DNA of 64,000 nucleotides from the NCBI GenBank assembly GCA_016936455.1, contig JAFGXV010000003.1, forward strand, positions 115,544-179,543, written 5' to 3'. Below are positions 37,249 to 46,721 of this stretch, piece by piece (within the stretch, counting starts at the first letter, position 1; every line of letters starts with the position of its first letter). Position numbers and translations under genes: made by a program. The notes beneath the pieces were generated by a model that had not been told where the DNA came from, did no database searches, and saw only the letters and a program-made list of their open reading frames with translations. Source of the DNA: Desulfuromonadaceae bacterium. GTDB lineage: Bacteria > Desulfobacterota > Desulfuromonadia > Desulfuromonadales > Desulfuromonadaceae.

Positions 37249-39120
37249 ATGGCTGAGAATGCAAAACTCACGAAAACTGAGCAGATTGTCGTCAAGTTTA
37301 CCGGTGACTCCGGTGACGGCATGCAGCTCATCGGTAACCAGCTTACCGCCCTGGCAGCACTGGACGGTAACGACGTAAACTCCCTGCCGGACTACCCGTC
37401 AGAAATCCGCGCTCCCGCCGGCACCATTGCTGGCGTGTCCGGTTTCCAGATGTGCCTGGGTGACCACAAGGTCTACACCGCAGGTGACGCTCCCGACGTT
37501 CTGGTCGCTTTCAACCCGGCAGCGGTTAAGCACAGCTCCAAATTCGTCAAGCCCGGCGGCATGATCATCACCAACGCTGACTCCTTTACCGAGAAAGCCA
37601 TGGAGAAGGTCGGCTACAAAAGCAATCCCCTTGAGGACGGCAGCCTCGCTGGCTACGACGTCAAAGCCATCCCCATGACCACGCTGGTCCGTGAAGCGCT
37701 GGCCGACATGGACATGCCCAACGCAGCCAAAGACCGCTGCAAAAACTTCTTCACCATGGGCGTCCTGTGCTGGCTGTTCGACAAAGATAAAAATCTGGTA
37801 CTGAACTTCATCCAGGAAAAATTCGGCCCCAAAGCCAAAAAACCCCTGCTGCAGGTTGCTGAAGCTAACACCAAGGCTTTCACAGCCGGCCTGAACTATG
37901 GTGAAACCACCATCATGTTCCAGGAGCGCTACACCATGGGTGCTGCCCAGATCGAAAAAGGTCTGTACCGCAACATCACCGGTAACGACGCTTCGGCTCT
38001 GGCCATTGCTGCTGCTGGTGCCAAATCGGGTCTGCAGCCGTTCATCGGCTCCTACCCCATTACACCGGCAACCGACCTGCTGCACTACGCTTCCGAATTC
38101 AAGGATCTGGGTCTGGTCACCATGCAGATGGAAGACGAGATCGCCGGTATCTGCTGTGCTGTTGGTGCTGCTTGCGCTGGCAACCTGGCTTTCACCACCA
38201 CTTCCGGCCCCGGCCTGGCGCTGAAAACCGAAGCAGCTGGCATGGCACTGATTCTGGAAGTTCCTCTGGTCATCGTCAACGTTCAGCGTGGTGGCCCCTG
38301 TACCGGCCTGCCGACCAAGACCGAGCAGTCTGACCTGCTGCAGTCCATGTTCGGCCGCAACGGTGACAGCTACATGCCGATCATCGCTGCCAACAGCCCC
38401 GCTGACTGCTTCAACGCTTGCTTCCAGGGCGCTAAAATTGCCCTGAAATACCGCACTCCGGTTATCGTCCTGACGGACGGCTACATCGGCCAGGGCAGCT
38501 GCCCCTGGAAAGTGCCCAAGCTGGAAGAGCTGGAAGATTTGACTCCCTACGTCAACTTCTACAAGCCGGAAGATCACCCGGGCGAGACCTACCAGCCGTA
38601 CAAGCGTAACCCAGAGACTCTGGCACGCGACTGGGCCATCCCCGGCACCAAGGGTTGCCAGCACCGCATCGGCACGCTGGAGAAAGACGCCCTGACCGGC
38701 GCTGTCAGCCACGACCCGATGAACCACCACATCATGACCGAAACCCGCTTGAAAAAGGTTGAACTGGTTGCCAACGACCTGCCGGCGCTGGAAATCAACG
38801 GCAAAGAATCCAACAAGATTCTGGTTGTCAGCTGGGGCGGCACCTACGGCGCAGTTAAAGGCGCTGTTGACCGTCTGATCGCTGAAGGCAAGCCGGTTTC
38901 CGGTATCAACCTGAGCTGGGCATGGCCGTTCCCGAAAAACCTGGGCGACATCCTCAGCCGTTTCGACAAAGTCCTGGTACCCGAGCTCAACATGGGTCAG
39001 CTGAGCCTGATGCTGCGCGCTAAATATCTGGTTGACGTGCAGTCTCTGTCCAAAGTTCAGGGCGACCCGTTCCGTGAGTACGAGGTCATCGACAAAGTCA
39101 ACGAAATGTTAGGAGAATAA
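37249..39120 (+). CDS. korA: 2-oxoacid:ferredoxin oxidoreductase, fused gamma-alpha subunit (2-oxoglutarate type)
   Basis: A 623-residue subunit with the gamma domain first (about 12-190, KFTGDSGDGMQLIGNQL and SEIRAPAGTIAGVSGFQM) and the alpha, pyrimidine-binding domain next (about 235-610, with GSYPITPATDLLHYA, MEDEIAGICCAVGAACAG, TTTSGPGLALKTEA and NVQRGGPCTGLPTKTEQ). With KorB it carries out CoA-dependent oxidative decarboxylation of 2-oxoglutarate to succinyl-CoA, or the reverse, using ferredoxin. Beside mdh this supports a complete or reverse-capable TCA cycle. Assignment to 2-oxoglutarate over other 2-oxoacids rests on the fused architecture and neighbourhood. A GGAG site precedes the ATG. 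Confidence 0.92.
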   Translation: MAENAKLTKTEQIVVKFTGDSGDGMQLIGNQLTALAALDGNDVNSLPDYPSEIRAPAGTIAGVSGFQMCLGDHKVYTAGDAPDVLVAFNPAAVKHSSKFVKPGGMIITNADSFTEKAMEKVGYKSNPLEDGSLAGYDVKAIPMTTLVREALADMDMPNAAKDRCKNFFTMGVLCWLFDKDKNLVLNFIQEKFGPKAKKPLLQVAEANTKAFTAGLNYGETTIMFQERYTMGAAQIEKGLYRNITGNDASALAIAAAGAKSGLQPFIGSYPITPATDLLHYASEFKDLGLVTMQMEDEIAGICCAVGAACAGNLAFTTTSGPGLALKTEAAGMALILEVPLVIVNVQRGGPCTGLPTKTEQSDLLQSMFGRNGDSYMPIIAANSPADCFNACFQGAKIALKYRTPVIVLTDGYIGQGSCPWKVPKLEELEDLTPYVNFYKPEDHPGETYQPYKRNPETLARDWAIPGTKGCQHRIGTLEKDALTGAVSHDPMNHHIMTETRLKKVELVANDLPALEINGKESNKILVVSWGGTYGAVKGAVDRLIAEGKPVSGINLSWAWPFPKNLGDILSRFDKVLVPELNMGQLSLMLRAKYLVDVQSLSKVQGDPFREYEVIDKVNEMLGE

Positions 39121-39125
39121 AAACC

Positions 39126-40121
39126 ATGGCAGAACTGACTAAAAAAGATTTCGCCTCCCCTGCTGAGGTTAAATGGTGCCCGGGTTGTGGCGACTACGCT
39201 ATCATGAACGCTGTTCGCGAGGGCATGGTTCAAGCGGGCAAGCCCCGTGACGAAGTAGCAATCGTTTCCGGTATCGGATGTTCCAGCCGTTTCCCTTACT
39301 ACATGGAAACCTATGGCTTTCACACCATCCATGGTCGCGCTGCTGCCATCGCTTCCGGTCTGAAGGTTGCAAACCCCAAGCTGGACGTATGGGTCATCTC
39401 CGGCGACGGCGACTCGACAGCAATCGGTGGTAACCACTTCATCCACGCGATCCGTCGTAACATCAACCTGAACTACGTGTTGATCAACAACAAGATCTAC
39501 GGTCTGACCAAAGGTCAGTACTCCCCCTGCTCCGAGATGGGTCAGTACTCCAAAACCAGCCCGTACGGTGTTATCGACTATCCCATGGCACCGCTGAAAG
39601 CGGCTATGGGCATGGGCGCAACCTTTATCGCCCGCGGTCTGGATGCAATTCCCAAGCTGTCCGAAGAAATCACCACCCGTGGTGTTAAGCACAACGGCTT
39701 CAGCATGATGGAAATCTACGCCAACTGCGTCATCTACAATGACGGCGCTCACAAGGCTCTGACCGACAAAGAAACGGGTGCCAACCACCGCATCATCCTG
39801 CGCAACGGCGAGAAGATGATCTACGGTGCGGACAACCAGCTGTGTCTGGTTCAAGACGGTTTCGGCATCAAGTCCGCCAACGTGGCCGATGTGGCTGAAG
39901 GCGACATCCTCGTTCATAACGAGAAGGATGCGGCACTGGGTGCCCTGCTGGCTGGCATGCGTCCCGACGCTGGTCTGCCTATTGCCCTCGGCATCATCTA
40001 CGCTGACGGCAGCAAAAAGACCTACGACCAGATGGTTTATGAGCAGATCGATGCGGTTAAAGCCAAGCGCGGCCGTACTGTTCAGAAAGTCATGGAAGAA
40101 GGTCACACCTGGACGGTCTAA
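39126..40121 (+). CDS. korB: 2-oxoacid:ferredoxin oxidoreductase beta subunit
   Basis: A 331-residue thiamine-pyrophosphate subunit. Cys residues of the [4Fe-4S] site are seen in KWCPGCGDYAIMNAV and GIGCSSRFPYYMETYGFHTIHGRA; the TPP motif is ISGDGDSTAIGGNHFIHAIRRNINLNYVLINNKIYG. It starts 5 bases after korA. No separate delta (ferredoxin-like) subunit is encoded nearby, matching two-subunit KorAB enzymes. Confidence 0.95.
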   Translation: MAELTKKDFASPAEVKWCPGCGDYAIMNAVREGMVQAGKPRDEVAIVSGIGCSSRFPYYMETYGFHTIHGRAAAIASGLKVANPKLDVWVISGDGDSTAIGGNHFIHAIRRNINLNYVLINNKIYGLTKGQYSPCSEMGQYSKTSPYGVIDYPMAPLKAAMGMGATFIARGLDAIPKLSEEITTRGVKHNGFSMMEIYANCVIYNDGAHKALTDKETGANHRIILRNGEKMIYGADNQLCLVQDGFGIKSANVADVAEGDILVHNEKDAALGALLAGMRPDAGLPIALGIIYADGSKKTYDQMVYEQIDAVKAKRGRTVQKVMEEGHTWTV

Positions 40122-40141
40122 TCGTTCCAGTGCACCAAACC

Positions 40142-40172
40142 AAAAGGCCCGGGAAATTCCCGGGCCTTTTTT
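40142..40172 (+). terminator. korAB terminator
   Basis: AAAAGGCCCGGGA and TCCCGGGCCTTTT form a 13-bp stem with a 3-base loop, running into TTTTTT. Confidence 0.9.
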
Positions 40173-40308
40173 ATTGACACCGCATTTGATCAAAGAGAAG
40201 CATCACCAAAATCGGGTAAAACGCATCACGAGATTAACTATTTGCCAGAGGCAAACTCCCCCGCCCTCACGATGCTCTCGAACAAAAACGACTGCTGATA
40301 AAATTCTT

Positions 40309-40902
40309 CTATTTACGAATCGCGTTCCAGGCATTGGACATCAGATCGGCCGACATCTCCTGCAGTGTTTGCTTTACAACGCAGCACAGGCGCAATTCGA
40401 TCGCCCGCAGAATAACCCCGGTATAGGAAATCGCCGCGACAAACAGATCCTGATCGCGAATCTCCCCATTCTGTATCCCTTCGTCGATGATCTGGCGCAC
40501 CGTGCGAAAGGTCTCGGTAAAACAGATTGGCGTCGCATCCGTCATGAATTCCGCGTGTTTCATGTAGAGCATATACTCCATCATCACCGGATCGGACTCG
40601 GCGATATCGAAACACAGCAGAGCAAACGCCTCAAGTTTTTCACGCACCGTCTGCTTGCCTTCCAGCCGCTCATTGAACATCTGCTGAAAATCATTCAACG
40701 TATTTTGATGGATCCGACGGGCCAGGGTCTCCTTGTTGGCGAAATAGCTGTAGATCGCGCCAGTGCTGACCCCGGACGCCTTGACAATAGCCGGGATCGA
40801 CACACTGTAGTAGCCCTTCTCCACGAACAGCTCACGCGCGACCTTGAGCACCTTGGCCATCTTGGCCTCGGGAGCAATCTCCCGTTTTTTTACCTTTGCC
40901 AT
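40309..40902 (-). CDS. TetR/AcrR family transcriptional regulator
   Basis: A 197-residue protein with an N-terminal TetR HTH (about residues 18-62, KVARELFVEKGYYSVSIPAIVKASGVSTGAIYSYFANKETL) and a variable helical ligand domain. The ATG at 40902 is chosen because AGGAGA lies 6 bases upstream; the much longer frame reaching 41199 has no support. It is convergent with korAB and follows the rhodanese gene by about 140 bases, so its target is not obvious. The stretch upstream of it is rich in TTGTT repeats that could include its own operator. Confidence 0.9.
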   Translation of the reverse strand: MAKVKKREIAPEAKMAKVLKVARELFVEKGYYSVSIPAIVKASGVSTGAIYSYFANKETLARRIHQNTLNDFQQMFNERLEGKQTVREKLEAFALLCFDIAESDPVMMEYMLYMKHAEFMTDATPICFTETFRTVRQIIDEGIQNGEIRDQDLFVAAISYTGVILRAIELRLCCVVKQTLQEMSADLMSNAWNAIRK

Positions 40903-41044
40903 CGCAAATCTCCTGTAGGATGAACAAGACGTGACAACATACATAACAATCAACAACAAAGACAAATAACAGTCCAGCGGAACGCCCGAAACAACCTGCG
41001 CAGGCAAAAGAAACACCCTCCACCCGCTCACATCATTTACGGTT

Positions 41045-41434
41045 TTAACCCTTGAGGAATGGCAGCACTGCGCCGGGACGCGCCCACTCGCAGACCGCCG
41101 CATACCCTCCATCCAGAACAAAAACGCTTTCAACCCCCTGCGCCCGGAGGTAAGTATAGGCAATCGCCGCCCGAACGGAGTGAGGACAGAAAATACCAAC
41201 TGTCGCCGTTTGCGGCACCTCGCGCCAGCGCTGGGGCAATTCGTGCAGAGAAATCACCAGGCTCGTGAGTTGATGACGAAAAGCCAGGGTTACGGTTTCC
41301 GTCTCCGGCAGGGTTCGCACGTCGAGCAGCACCGGTTCTTCCGCCGACAGCAATTTCTCGATCGTCATCTTGTGCCGGCCATTGCCGACGAAATCGAGAG
41401 TCATCCTTTCCAATACCGCGTCAAGCGCTTGCAT
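41045..41434 (-). CDS. rhodanese-like domain protein
   Basis: A 129-residue single-domain protein with the rhodanese start VLLDVRTLPETETV, the active-site cysteine loop GIFCPHSVRAAIAYTYLR and the C-terminal VFVLDGGYAAVCEW. The Cys is present, so it may carry persulfide sulfur. The frame extends back into rlmKL; the start at 41434 is preferred because AAGGG lies 8 bases upstream. It follows rlmKL by 22 bases and is probably co-transcribed. A sulfur-delivery role is only what the family suggests. Confidence 0.82.
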   Translation of the reverse strand: MQALDAVLERMTLDFVGNGRHKMTIEKLLSAEEPVLLDVRTLPETETVTLAFRHQLTSLVISLHELPQRWREVPQTATVGIFCPHSVRAAIAYTYLRAQGVESVFVLDGGYAAVCEWARPGAVLPFLKG

Positions 41435-41456
41435 GGGCATTTCCCTTTCAATCACC

Positions 41457-43640
41457 TCATGACCGCCGCGACAACAGCCAGCAATTGTGAATCCGCGGAT
41501 TGCGGGCAAAATCCTCCGGCAGCGTTTTGGCCGAAATATCTTCCACCGCCAGGCCGAGAGCCTCGACAGCAGGAATGTCCATTCTAAAACGTCGTAAATT
41601 ATTTGAAAACAGCAAAACGCCCCCTTGGGTCAACAATCCGGCGGCCTGCTTCAGCAATACGACATGATCCCGCTGCACATCAAAGGTCTGGGTCATGCGC
41701 TTGGAGTTGGAAAAACTGGGCGGATCGAGAAAAATCAGGCCATAGCGCATCGTTTCCTGTTGCGCCTGTTCCAGCCAGGCCAGACAGTCCGCCTGAACCA
41801 GACGATGCTGCGCCCCCTCGAAACCATTGAGCCTGAGATTTTCCTGCGCCCAGGCCAGATAGGTAGCCGACATGTCCACCGTGGTCGTGCTGCGAGCACC
41901 ACCGGCCGCGGCATACACCGTGGCACTGCCGGTATAGGCGAACAGGTTGAGCACATCATGCCCCGCCGCCAGCGAGCGCACCCGTTGCCGCACCAGACGA
42001 TGATCGAGAAACAGGCCGGTATCGAGATAGTCCGTCAGGTTGACCCGAAAACGCAGCCCCTGCTCGCTGACCGTAAAAAAATGTCCCAGTTCGGCCTGAC
42101 GCTCATATTGTGCGGCCCCGCGCTGCCGACTGCGAACCTTGACCTGTACCGCCTGCTCGTCCACGCCGAGCACCTGCGGCAGCACAGTCACCACCTCCCG
42201 CAAACGGCGGCGCGCCAAGCGCTCGTCCACGGTCGCCGGCGCCTGATACTCCTGAACATGCACCTGATCGCCATACAGATCAATCGCCACCGCATATTCC
42301 GGCAGGTCAGCATCATACACTCGGTAGCAGTCGAGCTGCTCGCGCTTGACCCAACGCCGGCGCTGTTTCAGATTCTTCTGCAACCGGTTCCGAAACATCT
42401 GCGCAGCATCGGACAGATCTTCCACCGGAGCCAGGCCATGAGAAGCGCTGACCGGCGTGCGGAAAAACGTCTGCGGCTGAATGTCAAAATGCAGCAACTG
42501 GCAGGGCAGTGCCCCATTGAAAAACTGATGCTTGCGCACGGCGCGCAGCCCGATCTCCGGCCCCAACTCCGGCGCGCCGGTAAAGATCGCCGCTTTCCAG
42601 CCGACAAAATGACGGCGCAACTGCTCACCAAGCAGAACATAGAGCGGCCGCAGCGCCTCGCGTTCCCCCAAGCGCTCGCCGTAGGGCGGATTGGTCACAA
42701 ACAGCCCACTGGCAGCAGGCAGGTCCGCCTCACCCAGCTGCTCCAGTGAGCGACAGACGAAGGTCACCCGCCCTGCCAGGCCCGCGCGCTGCGCATTGGC
42801 CTGAGCAATCTCGATCGCCTGCCGCTGGCGATCACTGCCGCATAGCGGCGGGAGTTTTTCCATGCCCTGCTGCCAGCGCTCACGTGCTTGCGCCCGCAGC
42901 TGCTGCCCGGGGGAGGCATCGTGACCGCTCCAGCGCAGAAATCCAAAATATTCGCGCAGCAACCCCGGAGCTCCGTCGCCAGCCATCAGCGCCGCCTCCA
43001 GCACCAGCGTACCGGAACCACACAGGGGATCGACAAGCCCGCCCCCCTGCGCCGCGATCTCCGGCCATCCCGCGCGATAGAGAATGGCCGCGGCAAGGGT
43101 TTCTTTCAGCGGAGCGATCCCGCCGTCGAGGCGATAGCCACGACGATGCAGGCTGTCGCCGGACAAATCCAGGCTCAATGTCAGCTTGTTGCGATAAATC
43201 CGCGCATTGAGGCGCCAGTCTGGCTGCTGGGTTGCCACGTCGGGCCGAGCACCACACTGATCGCGGAAATGGTCCACCACGGCATCCTTGACCCTGAGGG
43301 CAGCAAAACGCGAATGGGTCAGGTTCGACTGCTGCAGCTGGCAATCCACGGCAAAGGTGGCACTCACATCAAACCACTCTTCCCACGGCTGTTCAACGAC
43401 CGCCCGGTAGAGCCTGTCCGCATCCTCGACCTCGACCTCATCCAGCAAAGGCAGCAGCACCCGACCGGCATAACGCGACCACAGACAACAGCGGTAAGCG
43501 ATCTCCAGTGAACCCTGGCACTGAACGCCGCCCCGGGTCGGTTTCACTTCCTCGGCGCCGAAGGACTCCAGCTCCATCTGCACCAAAGGCTCAAGCCCGC
43601 GGGCCGCGGTGACAAAATAGGAATAATGCGTCACGCGCAA
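41457..43640 (-). CDS. rlmKL: bifunctional 23S rRNA methyltransferase RlmKL
   Basis: A 727-residue protein with two methyltransferase halves. The N-terminal half has a THUMP domain (about 50-160) and the m2G2445 methyltransferase (RlmL) with DPLCGSGTLVLEAAL and FVTNPPYGERLGE (NPPY). The C-terminal half is the RlmK/RlmI-like m7G2069 methyltransferase with TGLFLDHRLVR, VLNLFAYTGSATVYAAAGG and GLIFLDPPSFSNSKR. Both use SAM and act on 23S rRNA helix 74. Length matches the E. coli fusion (about 700). Its start overlaps the FKBP gene's end by 10 bases. Confidence 0.94.
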   Translation of the reverse strand: MRVTHYSYFVTAARGLEPLVQMELESFGAEEVKPTRGGVQCQGSLEIAYRCCLWSRYAGRVLLPLLDEVEVEDADRLYRAVVEQPWEEWFDVSATFAVDCQLQQSNLTHSRFAALRVKDAVVDHFRDQCGARPDVATQQPDWRLNARIYRNKLTLSLDLSGDSLHRRGYRLDGGIAPLKETLAAAILYRAGWPEIAAQGGGLVDPLCGSGTLVLEAALMAGDGAPGLLREYFGFLRWSGHDASPGQQLRAQARERWQQGMEKLPPLCGSDRQRQAIEIAQANAQRAGLAGRVTFVCRSLEQLGEADLPAASGLFVTNPPYGERLGEREALRPLYVLLGEQLRRHFVGWKAAIFTGAPELGPEIGLRAVRKHQFFNGALPCQLLHFDIQPQTFFRTPVSASHGLAPVEDLSDAAQMFRNRLQKNLKQRRRWVKREQLDCYRVYDADLPEYAVAIDLYGDQVHVQEYQAPATVDERLARRRLREVVTVLPQVLGVDEQAVQVKVRSRQRGAAQYERQAELGHFFTVSEQGLRFRVNLTDYLDTGLFLDHRLVRQRVRSLAAGHDVLNLFAYTGSATVYAAAGGARSTTTVDMSATYLAWAQENLRLNGFEGAQHRLVQADCLAWLEQAQQETMRYGLIFLDPPSFSNSKRMTQTFDVQRDHVVLLKQAAGLLTQGGVLLFSNNLRRFRMDIPAVEALGLAVEDISAKTLPEDFARNPRIHNCWLLSRRS

Positions 43641-44074
43641 CCGCCTGAACAGATTTCCACCAGTTCCAGTTCGAAATTCAGCGCCTGGCCGGCCAGCGGA
43701 TGGTTGCCGTCGAGAGTCACGTGCTCTTCATCCACCGCGACGACAGTGACCACGAGAGGAATGCCCTCCGCGGTTTCCATCTGCAGCTGCGTCCCGACCG
43801 ACAGATCCAGTTCTTCCGGAAGCTGAAAACGCTCGACCTTTGCCAGCTGGTCGACATCGTATTCACCGTAGGCATCGACCGGCGCGATACGGACCTGTTT
43901 ACGCTCACCGACGACCATCCCGATCACCGCCTGATCAAAACCGGGGATCACCTCGCCACCACCGAGAAGAAACTCCAGCGGATCCTGCCCCGCCGAAGAA
44001 TCGAACTGGGACCCGTCATCGAAGGTTCCGGTATAATGAACCTTCACCCGGTTCCCTGCACACGCCTGACTCAT
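43631..44074 (-). CDS. FKBP-type peptidyl-prolyl isomerase (SlyD-like)
   Basis: A 147-residue protein with the FKBP start VKVHYTGTFDDGSQFDSS, then LEFLLGGGEVIPGFDQAVIGM, an inserted-flap region typical of SlyD (about 65-125) and NHPLAGQALNFELELVEI. It ends with CSGGCA, a short Cys motif resembling the metal-binding tail of SlyD but much shorter. The ATG at 44074 has GGAGG 4 bases upstream; an in-frame TTG further up is disregarded. It lies 19 bases before the PHP gene's stop on the same strand, forming a compact cluster. Confidence 0.9.
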   Translation of the reverse strand: MSQACAGNRVKVHYTGTFDDGSQFDSSAGQDPLEFLLGGGEVIPGFDQAVIGMVVGERKQVRIAPVDAYGEYDVDQLAKVERFQLPEELDLSVGTQLQMETAEGIPLVVTVVAVDEEHVTLDGNHPLAGQALNFELELVEICSGGCA

Positions 44075-44092
44075 CTTGCCTCCACACAAAAA

Positions 44093-44950
44093 TCAGCTAT
44101 TGCCCAAAGCGGCCTGAAGCTGTTCAACACACGTATAGGGGATATCGCCGATCGATCGGATACGACCGAGTTCCGCATTCCCCTCTTCGATGCCATGAAA
44201 GTCCGAACCACCGGTCACCAGCAGCTTACGATAGCGCGCCTGAGCCAGGTACCACTCCAGTTCAGTGCAATTGACTCCGTTATTATAGGCCTCCAGACCC
44301 TGCAGACCCTCACCAGCCAGGACCTCAAGCAACCGCTTCATCGCCTCATGATCCCGCGTAATGTAGGGCGGGTGGGCAAGAACCGCCACCCCGCCGGCTG
44401 ACCGGATCAGGGCAATGGCCTCCTCCACCGGAAAAAATCGTTTGGGTTCGTTACAGGGGATAAGGTAATCGCGGAACGCTTCTTCCATCGTGCCCACCAG
44501 GCCGCGCTCCATCAGGGCCATGGCCAGATGAGGCCGACCGATACTGCCACCCGCCCGTTCCAGCAATGCTGTCAAAGCAACAGGCGCTTCACCGCGCCGC
44601 GACAGGAGGTCGTTGATTTTCTCGAGCATCCGTTCACTGCGCCGGGCACGAAACCGCTGAAAATCCCTCAAAGACTGCTGAAGGCCCTCATGCCGGACAT
44701 CAAAACCATATCCAAGCAGATGCACATCGGCATAGTCATTCCAGACACAGGAGAGTTCAACCCCGGAAAGAACCTCGACGCCCAGTTCGATCCCGGCCTG
44801 CACCGCCGGCAACACGCCATCGATGTTATCGTGGTCGCACAGTGCCAGCACACGGATGCCGGCATTCGCCGCCAAGGCCACCAGGTCGCGAGGAGAATAC
44901 ACCCCATCGGAACAGCAGCTATGTACATGCAGGTCAACACGTGGCATCAT
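44093..44950 (-). CDS. PHP domain metal-dependent phosphoesterase (RNase AM/YciV-like)
   Basis: A 285-residue PHP protein. Metal ligands are visible in VDLHVHSCCSDGVYSP, ALCDHDNIDG, SGVELSC, GRPHLAMAL, VLAHPPYI and GGSDFHG. This is the YciV/TrpH-like branch, reported to act as a 5'-3' exonuclease on short RNA or as a nucleotide phosphatase. The start at MMPRVDLHVHS is preferred over a longer frame since the metal motif usually lies at the extreme N-terminus. It begins the PHP - FKBP - rlmKL - rhodanese cluster. Confidence 0.88.
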   Translation of the reverse strand: MMPRVDLHVHSCCSDGVYSPRDLVALAANAGIRVLALCDHDNIDGVLPAVQAGIELGVEVLSGVELSCVWNDYADVHLLGYGFDVRHEGLQQSLRDFQRFRARRSERMLEKINDLLSRRGEAPVALTALLERAGGSIGRPHLAMALMERGLVGTMEEAFRDYLIPCNEPKRFFPVEEAIALIRSAGGVAVLAHPPYITRDHEAMKRLLEVLAGEGLQGLEAYNNGVNCTELEWYLAQARYRKLLVTGGSDFHGIEEGNAELGRIRSIGDIPYTCVEQLQAALGNS

Positions 44951-45197
44951 TGAATTAGCCGTCTCTTTTCCGCTATTCCCGGCCACAGGTTCGAACAAAC
45001 CGGGAGACGCTACAATTTGACCTAATCCTAACACAGCAGGACGGATTGTCGCCAGTCAAGGCTGCAACAAAATCCGGTGCGTCACGCAGATTCGGCAGCA
45101 CGGCCGCCACCCAAGAGGTGACAGTTTATTCACTTCAAGATTCATGGCACAATCAGGAATTATTCGACCGCTTTACGATGGAGGGTGCTCGCATCTC

Positions 45198-46718
45198 ATG
45201 GCCACCACGCGACTGAAAATTTTTGCCAAAACTGTTTCTGTTTTTCTTGCCGGCTCCGCAGTTCTGAGCTTCCTTTCTTTCTTCCAGAAACTGCTGCTGG
45301 ACTACCCCTCAAAGCTGATCGGCTACGTGGTACCAGTCCTGGCCGGCGGCCTGAGTGCGATTTTCATCTATGATTTGCTTCGTCGCGTGCAGGAGCAGGA
45401 AAGCGTCCACCAACCGGACAGCAGCGCCACCGCCCCCCAGCAGTTCCGCGGCAAACCGTTTCTTTTCTGCAGTTTTCTCGGGGGCGCCCTGCTCCTTTCG
45501 GTCTTTTCAACCCTCCAGAAAATTCTGGCCGGCTATCCGCTCCACCCGAAAGGCTTTATCGTCCCGGCCCTGTTCGGCGGCGCATCCGGCCTGCTGATCG
45601 GCTTCTATCTGATGCGCAACTACCAGCTTCTCTACACCCAGGCCCAAACCCTGAACTGCCTGAAGCAGCAGAACGACAAAATCGCCGACATCCTGGCGTC
45701 TATCAGCGACGGACTGCTAGTCACCGACCACAGCGGCCAGATTGAAATCATCAACCACGCCGCCAGTCAGCTGCTCGGGCTTGATGCCGACTGTCTGTAC
45801 GGCCACACACCGGAAGCCGTCCTGAATCAGGCCAGCAACACCGAGGTCGAAAACTTTTTTTCACCGCAACAGATCGGCGCGGCCAGCAAGAATTTCAACA
45901 TTCTGACCCCCGACGGCCAGCCTCGAACGCTCTCCGCCAAAACGACGCCCCTGCGCAACACCAACCAAAGCGCCATTGCGGGCATGGCCTATCTCGTGCT
46001 GCTGCATGACACCACTGAAGCACATCGGATTGACCGCATGAAATCGGAGTTCATCTCCATCGCCACCCACAACCTAAAAACCCCCATTACCGCCATTGCC
46101 GGCTATTCTGAGCTGCTGCTCGCACAGGAAGAACTGCCATTGCCTCAGCAAAAGGAACTGCTCCACTACATCCACGATAAAGCCTGGCAAATGGATCACC
46201 TTATCGACAGCATGCTGGACATCAACCGGGTCGAATCCGGCCGCGAACTGCGCCTGGAGAAGGAAATTCAACCGGTGGCCCTGCTGATCGAAAAAACACA
46301 GAAGCTGTGCCACACGATCACCACCCACTGCACGTTCCAGATCGACATGCAGGACGAAAAAACGCCGCTGTTCATGGATCTGCCCAAAATGGAGCAGGCC
46401 ATGAACAACCTGCTCACCAATGCCGTAAAATTCTCTCCCGAAGGCGAATACATTTTCATTTCAGGCCGCCGGATCGGGCTGCGATACGAAATTGCCATCC
46501 GGGACGAAGGCATCGGCATGACAGAAGAAGAGAGCAGCCGCGTCTTCGACAAATTCTACCGCGCCGAAACGGTGGCCCAGAAAACACCGGGCGTCGGGCT
46601 GGGAATGAGCGTGGTCAAAAAAATCATTGAGGCCCACGGCGGAGAAATTCAGGTCAACAGCCAGCCGCAGCAGGGCACCACCGTCACCTTCAGCCTGCCA
46701 GTTCGGGAGAGCGATTGA
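45198..46718 (+). CDS. membrane-bound PAS sensor histidine kinase, orphan
   Basis: About 506 residues (start uncertain; an in-frame ATG at 45144 would add 18). The N-terminal 150 residues contain four hydrophobic helices forming two similar copies of a two-helix unit: FFQKLLLDYPSKLIGYVVPVLAGG and TLQKILAGYPLHPKGFIVPALFGG style segments. A PAS domain (about 165-275), a HisKA domain with THNLKTPITAIAGYSELLL carrying the phospho-accepting His, and an HATPase with NLLTNAVKFSPEGEY and GVGLGMSVVKKIIEAHGG follow. No response regulator gene adjoins it. Three bases separate its stop from the ABC ATPase gene, suggesting one operon. Confidence 0.87.
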   Translation: MATTRLKIFAKTVSVFLAGSAVLSFLSFFQKLLLDYPSKLIGYVVPVLAGGLSAIFIYDLLRRVQEQESVHQPDSSATAPQQFRGKPFLFCSFLGGALLLSVFSTLQKILAGYPLHPKGFIVPALFGGASGLLIGFYLMRNYQLLYTQAQTLNCLKQQNDKIADILASISDGLLVTDHSGQIEIINHAASQLLGLDADCLYGHTPEAVLNQASNTEVENFFSPQQIGAASKNFNILTPDGQPRTLSAKTTPLRNTNQSAIAGMAYLVLLHDTTEAHRIDRMKSEFISIATHNLKTPITAIAGYSELLLAQEELPLPQQKELLHYIHDKAWQMDHLIDSMLDINRVESGRELRLEKEIQPVALLIEKTQKLCHTITTHCTFQIDMQDEKTPLFMDLPKMEQAMNNLLTNAVKFSPEGEYIFISGRRIGLRYEIAIRDEGIGMTEEESSRVFDKFYRAETVAQKTPGVGLGMSVVKKIIEAHGGEIQVNSQPQQGTTVTFSLPVRESD

Positions 46719-46721
46719 TCT

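Noticed and set aside
37399..38730. 443-residue minus-strand ORF opposite korA
   Set aside because: Shadow reading of a highly expressed gene with strong codon bias, which clears stops in the antisense frame.
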